From Aspidapion aeneum (taxonomy: Eukaryota > Arthropoda > Insecta > Coleoptera > Brentidae), in NCBI GenBank assembly GCA_963576565.1, contig OY755042.1, positions 17,025,272-17,089,271 of the forward strand: a stretch of 64,000 bases of DNA, given 5' to 3'. Below are positions 12,221 to 24,574 of the stretch, in pieces. The notes below the pieces were generated by a model. It did no database searches. It worked only from the letters and a program-made list of their open reading frames with translations, and was not told the DNA's origin. The position numbers and the translations under genes were made by a program. Numbering within the stretch: the stretch's first letter is position 1; each line of letters begins with the position of its first letter.

Positions 12221-12481
12221 AATATAAAATGACTGGCAGCCGGCGAGCTTTGCAACATTGAGGGGCAGATTGCGCTGAAATAAGTTAATCTCTTACGCAA
12301 TATTCAGAGACTACTAGTACGATTTAGTTGCATGTGCGAGTTCCGAGGTTCATGTCTATCATATAAATGCCATTAGATCATAATACTTGTCTCTGAATAT
12401 TACGTACTAGATGAATTTATTTCGGCGCCATCTGCCCCTCAATGTGGCAAAGCTCACCGGTTGGTCATATACTCATTGCTG
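12221..12481. mobile_element. Foldback MITE M9, intact copy
   Basis: Long inverted repeats of about 85 bp: the left arm contains GAGCTTTGCAACATTGAGGG and CAATATTCAGAGAC; the right arm contains GTCTCTGAATATTACG and CTCAATGTGGCAAAGCTCAC. The centre (about 12315-12390) is unique. The same family occurs split at 29390-29568 and 38222-38331, where a 9-bp target duplication is visible. No coding capacity. Confidence 0.8.
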
Positions 12482-13647
12482 CTACTCGCGTTTCGGCATA
12501 TCGGATTCAAGTGAACCCCAACATATGGATTGGATTAAAAAATTAGATGCTTTGAATAAAATTTGAAAGAGACTACTTTTGACGTTGACAATTTGTTAAT
12601 GCGGTAATTTAACGTTGTCAACATTGTAGTTGAGAGGACACTTTTGTCTGCATTTTTACGTACCGTTATGAAACTTGGTACGATAATATTACAATGCTAT
12701 AGTATTATTTTACAAAGTAGTGCTCATTTATATGATAATATATATATTCAACTATTAAAAATACAGGTTGTTTTTAACAATAAGTAAAGTTTTTATGATC
12801 ATTTTAAGTAGTTTTTTTATGACGACCTTACAAATTAATATACAAAAGTCAAAGTCAGCACCAGTGGCGGCTCGTGAGTTTTAATACAAGAGGCGCCATT
12901 TTCGGTCATCTTAAGCTTCGGTCAAAACTATACGCAAAAAACGGCTTAAAAAAACTACGTAAGTACATACCTTTTAGGATGTAACATTTTATGTGTTTAT
13001 TTTTGTTCTTAAATTGGTACTGATTTAATATTTGACAAGAAAATATTAATTTATTTAAGATTATATTAACATTCACACAACAATTAATTGAAAAATCTAC
13101 ACAAAAACTCTAGTTTATTTATATTTTATGTCTAGATTTGCAACTTTCTCTTATATAATATATATTTTTAATTTGTTTTCAAATTTAGTTTACTGTCCAA
13201 CCTAAACTTAGTAAAGTTATTTATTTTCTTTATTTCAAAAAGTTGATGTGGGGTGGCCCTAAGATCAGAAATGCCACAGTGAAAACATCTGTACGTTGAT
13301 GGTGCCACGAACCGAACCTTTAGTAATACCTCATAAATATTTGATGATTGTGAACTTTAAATTATGTGTTAAAATTAACGAGAAATCAAAAAATGTTTTG
13401 TAATAAAGTTCATATCATTATTTTTGAGACAACTTTTTTTCGTTGGCCTATGCTATTTGTTATTGTAAACAGCTGATAACTGTCAAAAGGTTATCTCAAA
13501 AGTTATGGTATGGAGTTTACGTATATTTGAAAAATGCACATATTTTATTTCTACAATCATTTCCTAGCACTTCTAAAATTCGAAAATATTCAGTAGAAAG
13601 TTAAATTCTTAATCACAGATCTAGCTTAGTTAGAAACTTTAAAACAT
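12482..13647. other. Intergenic; one possible hAT end
   Basis: AT-rich. At 12862 the sequence CAGTGGCGGCTCGTGAG resembles a hAT terminal repeat, but I found no matching right end with a duplicated flank, so it is noted only as a possible fragment. Confidence 0.35.
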
Positions 13648-14148
13648 ACAGGGTATTTAAAGTAAGTTGCTATTATTGCCAACTTCGTTATTATCAAAAC
13701 AACAAGGTCGGTTAAGTTCTTAGACAAAATTGTATTAAGAAAAGCAAATTAAATTTAAACGATGCATAGATAATTTGTAGTAAAAATAATTTTTTTAAAG
13801 AAATACCTACTATACAGTACCAATAATTTTATTAGAATTTTATATTTGTCAGACTTAGTTTTTATTTTATCATTCCATGTTAAATATGGAAATTTAAAAG
13901 CAAATATCTCAAAAACTAATCGATGGATTTTCGAAATTTTTACACGGTTGTAAAGATATTCAAGAGAGCTTCAAAACTAGATCTAGACCCACTTTCCCTA
14001 TTCAAAATATAGGGGTAAAGTATACCCCTCGAAGGGGGTTCGTGCTACAAAATTTTCAAGATAGCCAAAGAGTGTCCCCCTTGCAAACAAAATCGACGTG
14101 TTTCGAGAAAATCAAGGTGGATCCTTTTTAAATTGTCACCTTGTATAC
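13648..14148. mobile_element. R5 repeat, copy 1 (TACAGGGT-ended MITE)
   Basis: Begins TACAGGGTATTTAAAGTAAG and ends near CACCTTGTATA, typical of TA-inserting Tc1/mariner-class MITEs. The interior (about 13860-14100) is highly similar to 51365-51620: both contain CTCAAAAACTAATCGATGG, TTTTTACACGGTTGTAAAG and GTATACCCCTCGAAGGGGG. Coding capacity is absent. A partial relative of its left end lies near 32005. Confidence 0.6.
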
Positions 14149-14164
14149 ATTTATGTGTTTCGGA

Positions 14165-14276
14165 ATTATAAGTTTTGCTGCACACTATCTTGAAACTCTG
14201 TTATTATTATATTTGGTAAAACCACATTTTTAAAATAAGAACGAGCCGCCAATGCGAAACCGAGGAAACATGTCAA
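14165..14276. repeat. R6 foldback, right-half fragment
   Basis: Similar to 40878-41001, the right arm of a complete R6 element: shared CACACTATCTTGAA-like text, AAAACCACATTTTTAAA and CAATGCGAAACCGAGGAAA. The left arm is absent here. Confidence 0.55.
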
Positions 14277-16174
14277 CATTTATTATTTTGTCCAAGATGA
14301 TGGCACGCCTGTAGCAGTCATTTTAAGAGACCCAGTACATATATTATATTTAAGATGTTAATACCAATTTCGACCTTCCAAAACGAGTATAGAAGAGCTA
14401 ATTTAGGGGAAAAAAGTTATATTATTATATTTTTTTTCTTCACAGAAAATTGTCCACGCAGTAAATCAGCTGGCGTCGAATTGGGCCCGCGGGGTATCGG
14501 AAGGCGGTAAATCGGACGGCGGAAAATCGGTTGCGCCGAATTGTCCCCTAGCCTACTGCAATCTTGTATCTTGTACGTGTTAGTGGGTGATGGCGTTAGC
14601 GACCGTTACTTAAATATTATTCAAACTTTGAGATTACCAATGATACTATTCTGTATTTATAGGGGTGCGGCTACTACATAAAATCCTCTTATATTAAACT
14701 CAATTTTTATTAAAATGCAACCCAAAGTCCGTTTGAACGAAACGTAAATCCCTAAAATATAGCATTGAATGGACATCATATCAAATGGAAGACTGTTCTT
14801 TAACTTTTTATTATATCTAACAGCGAAACTGATGGATCGTTCTGCGAACTCAACTTTTCTTATTTATTCTTCTAGTGTCCAACAAATTTTAATAGAAAGT
14901 ATGCGATGATATGTGGTAATCCATGATTCCCAAAACGGATAAATTTTTATTCCAAAATTTTTAGCTCCACGTAATAAGCTGTGGTCTTAATCAAAAGGCT
15001 TAAAACACACTAAACATTCTGATTTAATACGTAGTGTCGCTGACGTACCGAGCGTGCCGTGATGATTATACTTTTAACTCTTTAAGCGTTTTTTATAAAA
15101 TAAAAATATTTAGGAAAATCAAGGCAATTAAAATTGGTATTAAAAAATGTAAAACATTGTGATAACATCTACTACTAATATTTTTCCTGCACAAACATCT
15201 CCTGATCATTAATACCCCTAAATACATATGTCGGCTATAGGGTGATTGGCTAACACGTATACTATAACCAACGATTATACACTAGACAGGATTGCTCAGT
15301 TTGCCAAATCTGTCTGCAATCGATATTCAAGGTCAAACTCGCTGTTACGTCACCACTTGTGCTGGGCAGAAAGCGCGCCTATTGTTATATTAGATTTTAT
15401 GTACTTTTAGAGCTATTTTCTTTATGCAAATTAAATTTTATGCAAAATTGAGGCATTGTACATTTAAAAATATTGTTTTTACATTAAATAAAAGGATGAT
15501 TGATAAATGATTTTATATTTGAAATATCTGTTAAATAAATTAAATTTAAATACTTAAAGTGAAAAAAAAAACTACACAATGTCGTAGTACCTATATAATT
15601 TGTCCAATTGTTTTAAAAGTATGTAAATAAGAAATTATTTTGCGATATAGACGAAAAATTTATTGATTTATTTAAAAAAAGGAAAAGCACAAATATTGTT
15701 CTTAACAAATAGACAAAAAACAAAGAGAAAAAAATGCACATAATGTATAGTTTAATTCTTACAACCGCTTTTTAAAGCATATCAAGAAATTATTTAATAG
15801 ATAATTAAAAAAACGGGAATATAGAACATAAAAAAAGTATTTATTATTACATTTTTACAAAAAAAGAAAAGTACCGATACATACAATAAATTCAAAATGT
15901 TAATATAAATAATAATATTTCATTTAGAAAAATATTCCTATTCAATCCACAATCTTTTGTAATTTTCTTGTTCTACTCTGTTCAATGTCCTCACAGCTTT
16001 TTCTTTTAAGATTTTTAGTTTTCTGTGCTTGATCGTTATGGAAGTTTATTCTTATTATTGTACGCAATTTACATAAATCTAAAATTTTTTTAAGTGGCAT
16101 GGTTTCTTTTTTTAAATTTTACTGGCCAATCAACCCACAATTCTGGTACCAAGTCTAAATGAGTTACCATGATA
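14277..16174. other. Intergenic, nothing recognised
   Basis: AT-rich. A short GC-rich patch at 14462-14535 (repeated GGCGTCGAATTG-like words) is related to blocks near 6044 and the GC minisatellites at 28.9 and 34.0 kb. No gene recognised. Confidence 0.4.
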
Positions 16175-16361
16175 CAGTGGTGTATATAAAAAAAAGTTTC
16201 GGGGAGGGGCCCAATACAGTTGCGGGGGGGGGGCGAGACCCCATGAGGCCGTATTTTACGCTATTTTATGTTTGTATTCATGAAATATGTGAAAAATTTC
16301 TAAAAAAATCTTAGCTTCGGGGGGGCCGAGCCCCACAGGCCCCCCCTTATATACGCCACTG
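16175..16361. mobile_element. hAT MITE family R4, perfect 8-bp duplication
   Basis: Starts CAGTGGTGTATATA and ends TATATACGCCACTG, flanked on both sides by CCATGATA (16167-16174 and 16362-16369), a perfect 8-bp target duplication diagnostic of hAT elements. The interior carries G-rich tracts and a conserved middle, TTTGTATTCATGAAATATGT, shared with other R4 copies. 187 bp, no coding capacity. Confidence 0.9.
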
Positions 16362-16944
16362 CCATGATATAACTCGAAGTATGAGTTCCATTTTTTAATT
16401 TATTCCAACCAATGTTGAGAAGGTGGGTTTTCCAACCAATGTGAGAAATGAGAAACAACTGTTTTTGCACACAGCAACCGTACAGATTCTTCCAGGCATA
16501 GTCAGCTAAAAAAATTACAGTGGAAATTATTTATCAATATACTTTGGATAATAATTAGAGAATAATTAATAATAATAATAACAATTAGATTTTAATTAGA
16601 CATTATTAAACAAGCAGCCCATTTGCTGAGAAAATCGTGGCCATTTTTTTTACCCTGTAAACAAACGATCTTCTCTGTCCTGAATCGAATTTTTACACAC
16701 TTAACAAAGCAAACGTGAAAATGTTTATTTATATGTATTTTCTTAGTAGCACTGCACTGTAACAATCCAAAAAACACAAACTATTCAGCGAAATATCAAC
16801 AAAACTCTCTTGACAATACGAATAATATCTTATACAACGAACGTAAACAAAGGATTTAGCACAACTGGCGACGTCAGGCCGCTCTCCTCACCCCGAACAT
16901 AACACAGGTTAAATGGAACTAAGCAGTCCTTTATGTCTATAGTT
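16362..16944. other. Intergenic, nothing recognised
   Basis: AT-rich spacer with only short frames that lack motifs. Confidence 0.4.
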
Positions 16945-17080
16945 CTTGTACTATAACATAGTGTGAGCTATTGGTCGTGTCAAAAAGAAAAAAAAAGTGG
17001 CTCCGATTTCCAAAAATTTATATATGTTTTTAATTGATGTTTGTATTCATGAAATATGTGGAAAATACCTAATTAAATTG
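16945..17080. repeat. R1 end fragment joined to R4 fragment
   Basis: 16950-17025 matches the hairpin-side end of R1 (ATAGTGTGAGCTA then GCTCCGATTTCCAAAAATTT). It is followed at once by the R4 middle segment TTTGTATTCATGAAATATGT near 17040. Both are truncated, suggesting old rearranged copies. Confidence 0.6.
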
Positions 17081-17262
17081 CCTTTGGCCCAAAATACGTT
17101 ATTTTAAAATTAAATACATCAAAATAGGCTTAAAATGATCAAAACCTCAAATTAAGTTAATATCCAAAAAAATTTAAATTTTTTAAATAAAATATATATT
17201 TGTTGCGGATTCATTCTACAAACGAAACTTTATCTTAATACTACGCCACTATTAAGTATTTT

Positions 17263-17790
17263 TACCTTCGTAGCCAGCACAGCAATGGCTAGAGAAGGTA
17301 TTGTTTTCAAAAAAAAATGTTTTTTTCAGATAACGTCGAAAATTTGTTATTGGGTGTATTTTGACCTATCCTAGCAATATCGTCATGATGTCTGTCTGTG
17401 TGTGTGTCTTTTTTCTGTCCGTAACACGATAGCTCCTAAACCGCTGAACCGATTTTCATAAAAATTTTAGGTAAAATAGTGTTCGACACTGTAACGAGCT
17501 GATTAGATTTTGGTCAAAATCGATTAATGCTAATGACAGTTTTTTGACAATTAAATTTTTTTCAAAATGCTTACTTTTTAACGGAGAATCGTATCAATAT
17601 GCGGTTTTCGGAATATATTAGACCACATTTTGCTCAATAATTTGTATTTTAACCAAAAACTTCGTAGGAGTTATAGTTTCGAAGATATTTACAAAAAACT
17701 GTTTTGAGGGCTGATTATTATAGCTTCACTTGAGGTGTGCTAGTAGGCTAGCTAGGAAGGTATCAGATCCATCATGGATCCATTTATTTT
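17263..17790 (+). mobile_element. R2 repeat, copy 1
   Basis: Family R2. Begins TACCTTCGTAGCC, then the inverted-looking AGCAATGGCTAGAGAAGGTA, the core CTTAGCAATATCGTCGTGAT-like block, a TG-rich run, CCGTAACACGATAGCTCCTA and AACCGATTTTCATAAAA, then the conserved tail to GCTAGGAAGGTATCAG. Other copies are at 22175, 44078 and 54970. Short TACCTTC motifs near both ends suggest inverted termini, but the tail continues past them. No protein. Confidence 0.7.
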
Positions 17791-19877
17791 ATTATAAGAC
17801 CACTGTTTTTCTTCTAGAAAAAGAAAAATTATTAATTTGTCAGTGGCTATTTGGAAAAAAATTAAGCAAAATTAATTATTAACAAAATTTGCTTACAAAA
17901 TTTGAAAAATTTATGTTTTTGACAAAAAAAAACACGAGTGCGACGTTTTGATTGTTCTTCTACAATCGATTTTAAGCTCTTCTTCTAGGAAAAACGCAGT
18001 GGTTTCTTAATTTTAAAAAAATCCTTATTAGTGGCGTAATACGCAGGTAAAGTTTTTTTTGTGCAGCTTTTTTTGTGCAGCTTTATTTGATCTGTGCTTA
18101 CGCTTCTACGTTCGCTAGCTGATGTAACGATACACCGCACATATGAGTATTCATATCATAAAACGGGACAAAATTAATTGTTGTGTTTTTTGCCATTTCT
18201 TAAATGAAAGACAAAGTTTGGTGATAATAAACTGTTTATAATAAAAAGTATATTTATACAGGATGTCCCACATGTCATGGATCAAACGGAGTAAGGTGAT
18301 GGGGTTGAGGTGATAATAATAACGATATAATTATATTGCAATCCGGTTTTTAATAATTTACAAGTTATTTAATGTTTGCCTAGATTCGACCCTGTTCATG
18401 TTGTTAATTTTTGATGTGATATTACTTTTTAAAATTATTGGTCACCGTTTTATACAATTTTATATTTTAGACGTACACAAAATATTTTGCTAAGCCAAAA
18501 CATGGTTAGAAAATATTTCATTGCATTTAAGTAATGACAAATAGTTTTAACAAAAATTTTTTATTGGAATGCTACATTTATATATGTGCACTAAAAAAAA
18601 TATTAAATAAATATATTTTTTTAACTTGTAGTTGTTCCACAGTTTCATTAAATAACTTAAAAGTATCAATAGGTAATCATTTTTTTTAAGCTGGGTATAA
18701 AAATGAAATAAAAAGAGGGTTATTTAATAAGAAAAATATCAACTTTCTATTATATCTTAAGAACTAAAAATGACAGATAAAAATTATTGTGAGAGTTGAA
18801 TTCTTTGTTTAAAAAACTATAATAAATCACTTTACACCAATATGAAATTTTCATAAATAAAATAGTTATAGGCCCCCTTCCAAAATGTGGACTTCTCGAA
18901 AGCCCCCCGTAGCTTGAAAACAGCTTTCAATATCCAGATGCGGTTTACACCTTTAATCATCTTTTGAAATTAGAGGCTCGCAAGTGTGAGTAGGTTTTCT
19001 CTCCTAGAAATACATAAAACCCCCAATAACTTCGAATTTGGGACACTCTGCACATATTTTTTGATTTTTAATAATTCTACTTGCTTTTTTATTTGTTATT
19101 GTTTATTTTTGTACCAAATAGAAAAAAAAATAAATAAGAAAAACTTTTTATATGTAAAAAAATCATATTTTTTTTACATGCATATTACTGCTTTGAATGC
19201 ATATAAGCCAAAATGGCGGACGTTGGCGGACAAGTTTTTTGTGAACCTTGTTTGACATAAGCCTACACTTCATGTCTATTAAAGAAATATAGCTCGGCAA
19301 AGCCCGACAGGCAACTAAAACGCTTTGAAAAAGAAAATATTAGGCAAATATAAATACACAAATAGGACATTTTAAAATATTTCGTAAACGTACAACGTTA
19401 ACAAGAAAGGACTAAAATTACCTTTTAAAATATGGTACATGCCTTCTATTTCCATTTTCAATAATTGGGTTTTTTAATATGAGCCACAAGAAAACACAAT
19501 AACAACAGTAACTAATACCTCAAACAAAAAGGTCGAGAACAAAGGCTTGTGATTCCAAAATTCATTAAGTTTCTTGTTAGACCGGTTATTGGACTAGAAC
19601 AAAAAATGGTTAGAAGGTAGGTTTGAGTATTTTGGTAATTTTTAATTTTAACCAGTTCTATTATACAGATACTCCTCCGTGCACCGCGTGAAATGCGTAT
19701 CGTACGTCCCAAAGGTACTGCACATGCGCACTTGAACAAAACGTACGTTCCGTTTACGCTATAAGTCCCTAATATCTTTTAAGTGAACGCTACAATGAGC
19801 AAAATGTCAATTTGTCTCAAAGCTTGGAAAACTAGATGCACTGTATTTTTCCTTTGGACAGTCGCATTGTTCTAGTT
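17791..19877. other. Intergenic; possible mariner-type end
   Basis: AT-rich. TATACAGGATGTCCCACATG near 18256 looks like one end of a TA-inserting MITE, without a recognised partner. No gene recognised. Confidence 0.35.
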
Positions 19878-20283
19878 CAGTGGTTCCCAAACTGGAGGGC
19901 GCGGGATCGACGAGACTTAAGGAGGACCTCATAAAATCATCTAAAATCTATCGTAAAATTAAAAATTTATTTTATTGAATATAGAAGATTTTATGAGAAT
20001 TTATAAAATGTTCCGGAATCAAAACTCCTTAAATACCTTCTAAACCACTGTTTGAGATTTCAGGAGACCCACTATGAGAATTTTTTTGGCAGGGAGTCTC
20101 AAACTTTTTTCTTTAAAATGACAACAAATCATTTTAAGTTAATCCAAATGTTATACTTTTTAATAAAATTATGTTTTATTGTACTAAAAATGGATTTGTG
20201 TTTCTATATTCAGAGGAAGGGAGACGCGACCAATTCATGATTTTAAATAGGGGGCGCTATAGGAAAAAGTTTGGGAACCATTG
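19878..20283. mobile_element. hAT element, 406 bp, non-autonomous
   Basis: Starts CAGTGGTTCCCAAACT and ends AGTTTGGGAACCATTG, terminal inverted repeats typical of hAT. The flanks are TTCTAGTT (19870-19877) and TTCCAGTT (20284-20291), an 8-bp duplication with one mismatch. The short frame inside (about 20052-20240) lacks hAT motifs, so this is a deletion derivative or MITE. Confidence 0.88.
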
Positions 20284-20694
20284 TTCCAGTTGACGCGTAG
20301 TGATATTTGTCTGTTTTAGAAATAGGGGTCCTCTAAAAAATAGGTTTTATTATCGGCAGCGGTCCGATTTGAAAAATTTTATTTAGACGCCTGCATCCAC
20401 CGTTCCCCGACTTATTGGCCACGGGCTATATTGAAATATTATGCCGGACTCGGCTCTTGTCCACGGTTGCCAATGCATAACAAATAGGCCGACCGGTCGG
20501 GGGATATTGCACCCCCCGGTCCAATAAGGGATGGTTTTGTACCGCGTCCCTTAAGTGGCTTGTAAGGATACGAAACTCGGAGTGGAAAAAAAGAAAATCG
20601 GAAGAAGCATTTTCAGTGAGGTAGATTTTTTCTAAAACAAATCAATTCTAAATCTGATTCTTTTATAATTATGTAGTTAAAAATAAAACAAAGG

Positions 20695-21645
20695 GTCAAA
20701 ATCTAAAATTAAAAGTGGAAATCGACTTTCAAAGGAATTCCAGGTAACGAAAGGCTTACGACAGGGATGTTGTATCTCTCCAACTCTTTTTAAAATATAT
20801 ATCGCAGTAGCTCTAAAAAACTGGAAACGTAAAGTACACTGCATGGGAATTCAACTTGACGACCGATTTACCATATACACACTACAGTTTGCTGACGACC
20901 AAGAAATTGTAGCTAATGATAAAGAAGACATGGAGTATATGATGAGAAAGTTAATGGAAGAATACCAAAAGTGGGGGTTAACAGTGAACGTGGACAACAC
21001 AGTACTTATATATTGGAAACGAATCAAGTGAGTTAGAACTAGACAATGGACAAACAATATCTACATGCAATGAGTATGTATACTTGGGTGTCACATTTGA
21101 TAAGACAGCAACAGACTGTAAAGAACAGGAAAAAAAGAATAGTAAAAGCAAAAAAGGTTATTGGTTGTCTTAAGAGTATTTTATGGAGCAAAGAGATAAT
21201 TTTTTTAAAAAAATTTAACATATATGAAACAATGGTGAAAAGCACGCTGTTGTATGGAATAGAGGCTTGACGCGTAACAGAAAAATACAAAGCAAAAATG
21301 GAAAGTGTCGAAATGGATGCAATAAGAAAATCAATGAGAATATAGAACAGATCATATAAGAAATTAGATCATAAAAGAAAGAATGGTAATTGAGGGAAGC
21401 ATAAGGGATGACATCACTAAAAGACAGTTGATATGGTACGGCCATGTACAACGCATGAACGACAAAGGATTACCAAAGCAGGTCCTAGAATGGCAACCAA
21501 TAGAGCGCAGAAAAAGAGGGCGTCCTAAACTGGAATGGCAACAGTCAATCCAAGGATCAATGAGTCAAAAAAAACCTGACGGAAGATGATTGTCAGGATC
21601 GAAAAAGGTGGAGAATAATCGTCGGACAACGTAGAAAAACGTTCT
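20695..21645 (+). pseudogene. Non-LTR retrotransposon RT, plus-strand fragment
   Basis: Plus-strand segments in order: VTKGLRQGCCISPTLF near 20745, LQFADD with the catalytic Asp pair near 20885-20899, KWGLTVNVDNT near 20970, then after stops and shifts a C-terminal part with WYGHVQRMNDKGLPKQVLEW near 21433 and RRKRGRPKLEW near 21508. This order matches the RT and C-terminal region of LINEs annotated as endonuclease-reverse transcriptase. Clade not assigned. The 5' part is missing and at least three frame breaks are visible. The same family recurs on the minus strand at 24575-24898. Confidence 0.85.
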
Positions 21646-21766
21646 AAACCGACATAGTAGTTGTAAAATAATTCCTCTTGATAGATCTCGCCTTTGGTTA
21701 ACCACCTTCTCAAAAAAGACGAGTTTAAATAAGGTCTACACGTAGGTGCCCAACAAGGCGAAAACT

Positions 21767-22168
21767 CCCAGGTAGTGTACGAGCTACTAATATCCCCTTA
21801 TTGAGGATTCGCACACAAACTTATTTTTTATTGAGGTTTTTTACCCTCGCAATATCACTTTCAATTTTTTCATAACTCTAGGTTTGAGATATTTGCTGAG
21901 ACTGATCATTTATCAGTCTTCGTAGTGACGTCAAATTTTGTCTCAAACCCGAGGCTTGCCTGACTTAGAGTCCCTATATGTTGACATCCAAATATGTCAA
22001 CATACAGGGACTCTAGCCTGACTGATACTGCAATTCGGCTGTTGGTCTGTCCAGGGTTGGTCGTCCCTTAACACTGGTTAAGTTAAACAAAGCCGAAACA
22101 TCCGGGTAGTATACGAGTAACGAATATGCCCCTATTGAGGATTCATCCACAAACTTATTTTTTCTTTC
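21767..22168 (+). repeat. Direct repeat pair flanking a spacer
   Basis: About 65 bp at 21767-21834 recurs at 22099-22168: both contain GTACGAG followed by TATTGAGGATTC and CACAAACTTATTTTTT. The spacer holds the 50-bp hairpin insertion. R2 copy 2 starts directly after the second repeat. Confidence 0.6.
21966..22015. mobile_element. 50-bp hairpin with perfect 8-bp duplication
   Basis: The arms TAGAGTCCCTATATGTTGAC (21966 onward) and GTCAACATACAGGGACTCTA (ending 22015) pair over 22 bp with one mismatch around a 6-base loop. GCCTGACT occurs immediately on both sides (21958-21965 and 22016-22023). The TAGAG start and 8-bp duplication fit a hAT element reduced to almost nothing but its inverted ends. 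Confidence 0.8.
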
Positions 22169-22174
22169 GATTTT

Positions 22175-22495
22175 TACCTTCCTAGCTCGCGAAGCAATGG
22201 CTAGAAAAGGTACCTATTGTACCAAATTTTTTTTTGAGATAACGCCGAAAATGTGTTATTTGGGTCTATTTTGACCTATCTTAGCAATATCGTCGTGATG
22301 TCTGTCTGTGTGTGCGTGTGTATATTATTTCTGTCCGTAACACGATAGCTCCTAAACCGGTTAACCGATTCTTATAAAATGTTGAGGTAAAATAATGTTC
22401 GACACTCTAACGAGCTGGTTAGATTTTGGTTAAAATCCATGCTAATGACAGTTTTTTGACAAATAAAATGATATATTTTTAAAGGAGCATCATAT
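22175..22495 (+). mobile_element. R2 repeat, copy 2 (3' truncated)
   Basis: Starts TACCTTCCTAGCTCGCGAAG, contains AGCAATGGCTAGAAAAGGTA, a TG-rich run, CCGTAACACGATAGCTCCTA and AACCGATTCTTATAAAA. Similarity fades after about 22495. Confidence 0.7.
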
Positions 22496-23984
22496 CAATA
22501 TGTCCTGGACAGCTTCAAATTGAAACTAGAAAGCTAAGTTTTTATGCAGTTTTATGTGGTTTTAATCTCTACAAGACTGGATTTTTCAGGTGTTTTAGAG
22601 ACACTAATAGTTTTCGAGAAAAAATGGTTTAATTAAAAAAATACTTCAATTTTAAGTGCCGCGTGGTTATCACTTTGCAAGAAAAATTTAAAAACCCCTC
22701 TGTTAAATACGTCACTGGGAATCTATGTAAATACGCCCTCTCACGCCTTAAATGGCTCTCGATCAAATAAGCCTGCTTCCTTATGCAGATCCCTCGTATA
22801 GTGTTGCAGGACCTCGGCAGAATACTTTGCGTTAGTGAAGAGATATGATGACTGCTCGGGGATCTATTATCCTTTAAAAGATTATTATTCCCTTTTATAT
22901 TATACGCATAATAAAGTGGACGTTTGAATAAAAAGTGAGGATTGGACCGAATAATAGGTAAAATGCCTTTTTTGGGAATGGGAGCTGCAAATATCAGTCT
23001 ATATTATCGTCCAGGGAACTACGAAATTAGATGGGTATATTCACATGTTCAATTTACCGCTTTTCAACTAGTTTCGAAATAAAAGTTGGTAAAAATGTTT
23101 TTTAACCAATCAGAGCTTTTCCTTGTAAAGGAATGTACCAAATTTGGATTTTATGTTGAAAATTGTACGAAATGTTAATTTCTAGCATGTTTTTGTGTAT
23201 CAACCAAAAAGTCTGTAAATTGTCTTAGTTATGTCACTTGTGTCCCTTTATCAATAATAATGTTGATCCTGGGTTAAAATACCTAAACGAACTTGAAGTA
23301 TATTGGGTCTAATACCTTCCCAACTAAAATATATTGAAATTGCAGAAATAGTCGATTTGTGTGAAAAAAATTATTTTAAAGTTGAATTTTGCCTTTCTTT
23401 TCCATATTTTAAAAACCACAGTTTAGACAGCATTTTAAATTATTACAAAAATCGAGACAAAAATGGTTGCGAGAAATTCCATAAAGCGCCGATTCTTATT
23501 TTGAGGAATGTTTGTTTTAGTTCAAGTCGACCATCATTATCGTGCGAAAACCTCCGTTGCCCTTCCATGATGTTGCCAGTTCTATCCTAAGTGAAGACGT
23601 ATAAGTTTGTTTTCATTTGGGGTATGTCAGTAGTAAAAATCCTTGCCGGTCGCGTGTCATTGTTTGTTTTTGTTATCGTTTATATCGTTGATAAATACCG
23701 TCGACTACATAATTAACTGCGAAGATTTAAATACTTTGACATATGAACTTCGATTACAAATAAAATCTTTGGGGCCACATAGACCGGACCTAAACATTAA
23801 CCAAAAGAAATGCTTTCTTTTTGCTTTATTTGTCTTATTATGAACAATCCACGAAGTTATCCTGCGTGAGTGGCAAAGAGAATGCGTGATATCACTTTAG
23901 TGAAATGTTATAAAGACACAAAGTAAGTGCTACTCATTTAAATAACCACATAGCATTTGCTATGCTAGGCAAGACTGAGATTAG
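22496..23984. other. Possible upstream part of a dead hAT; nothing assignable
   Basis: AT-rich with short frames, including 23303-23590. If the hAT fragment at 23985-24251 belongs to a larger element, its N-terminal coding region should lie here, but I cannot recognise it. Confidence 0.3.
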
Positions 23985-24251
23985 GTGCCTATTAAATAGT
24001 GCCTATAGGCAGAGAACATATTATGTTCTCTGACAATGCCTATGACAACAGTTGGACGCGAACGCTCCTTTTTAACATTAAAGCGTATTAAAACATTTAC
24101 AATGTGTGAAAGTAGATTGAACGCCTTAGCTACTACGTGTTCAATTGAAAGAAACTTGTTGACTACAAACAATTTTAATGAACTTCTCGTTGAGCACTTT
24201 GCGCATGTAAAAGAAAGGCGAATGGACTTTATCTATAAACAAATAAACTAA
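23985..24251 (+). pseudogene. hAT transposase, C-terminal dimerisation fragment
   Basis: The frame from 24036 reads MPMTTVGRERSFLTLKRIKT, the hallmark of the hAT C-terminal dimerisation domain (consensus near P-T-T-x-x-x-E-R-S-F-S-x-L-K-x-I-K). RLNALA, then HVKERRMDFIY, follow in the expected order. The upstream catalytic domain is not recognisable. The element end lies about 100 bp downstream at 24358. A decayed, 5'-eroded copy. Confidence 0.85.
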
Positions 24252-24341
24252 ATACTACACCAAGTAGCTGCCTGTTTGGAAAATACTAAAATAAAATTGT
24301 TTCGGTAAATTTTTTTACCTCATTTTTGCCCCTCCAATTTA

Positions 24342-24358
24342 TGAACCAGACGCCACTG
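24342..24358. repeat. Probable hAT right terminus
   Basis: ACCAGACGCCACTG ends at 24358. In inverse orientation this is CAGTGGCGTCTGGT, a normal hAT end, and it sits just downstream of the transposase stop codon. I did not find the left end. Confidence 0.6.
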
Positions 24359-24383
24359 AAGATAATAAAAAAAAATCGTTGAA

Positions 24384-24436
24384 TATAATACCTTCTCTAG
24401 CCATTGCTACTCGAGCTAGCAAGGTACAAATTGACG
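24384..24436 (-). repeat. R2 start fragment, inverted
   Basis: TACCTTCTCTAGCCATTGCT followed by CTCGAGCTAGCAAGGTAC is the reverse complement of the first ~45 bp of R2. The rest of the repeat is absent. Confidence 0.65.
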
Positions 24437-24574
24437 ATCCCAATGGCCTTTCTACCTATGGATGGCTAAAAAATAAGTCAACCCATCAACTTTTTAGTCA
24501 AATTTATATTTGTCAAGCAAAAACTATTCTTGACTGGGCAACAATCAAGTTCAAAAGCACGACAAAAAATTAAA

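Noticed and set aside
12862..14250. hAT element from CAGTGGCGGCTCG to GAGCCGCCAATG
   Set aside because: The right-hand match is part of the R6 arm, flanks do not duplicate, and the last bases differ.
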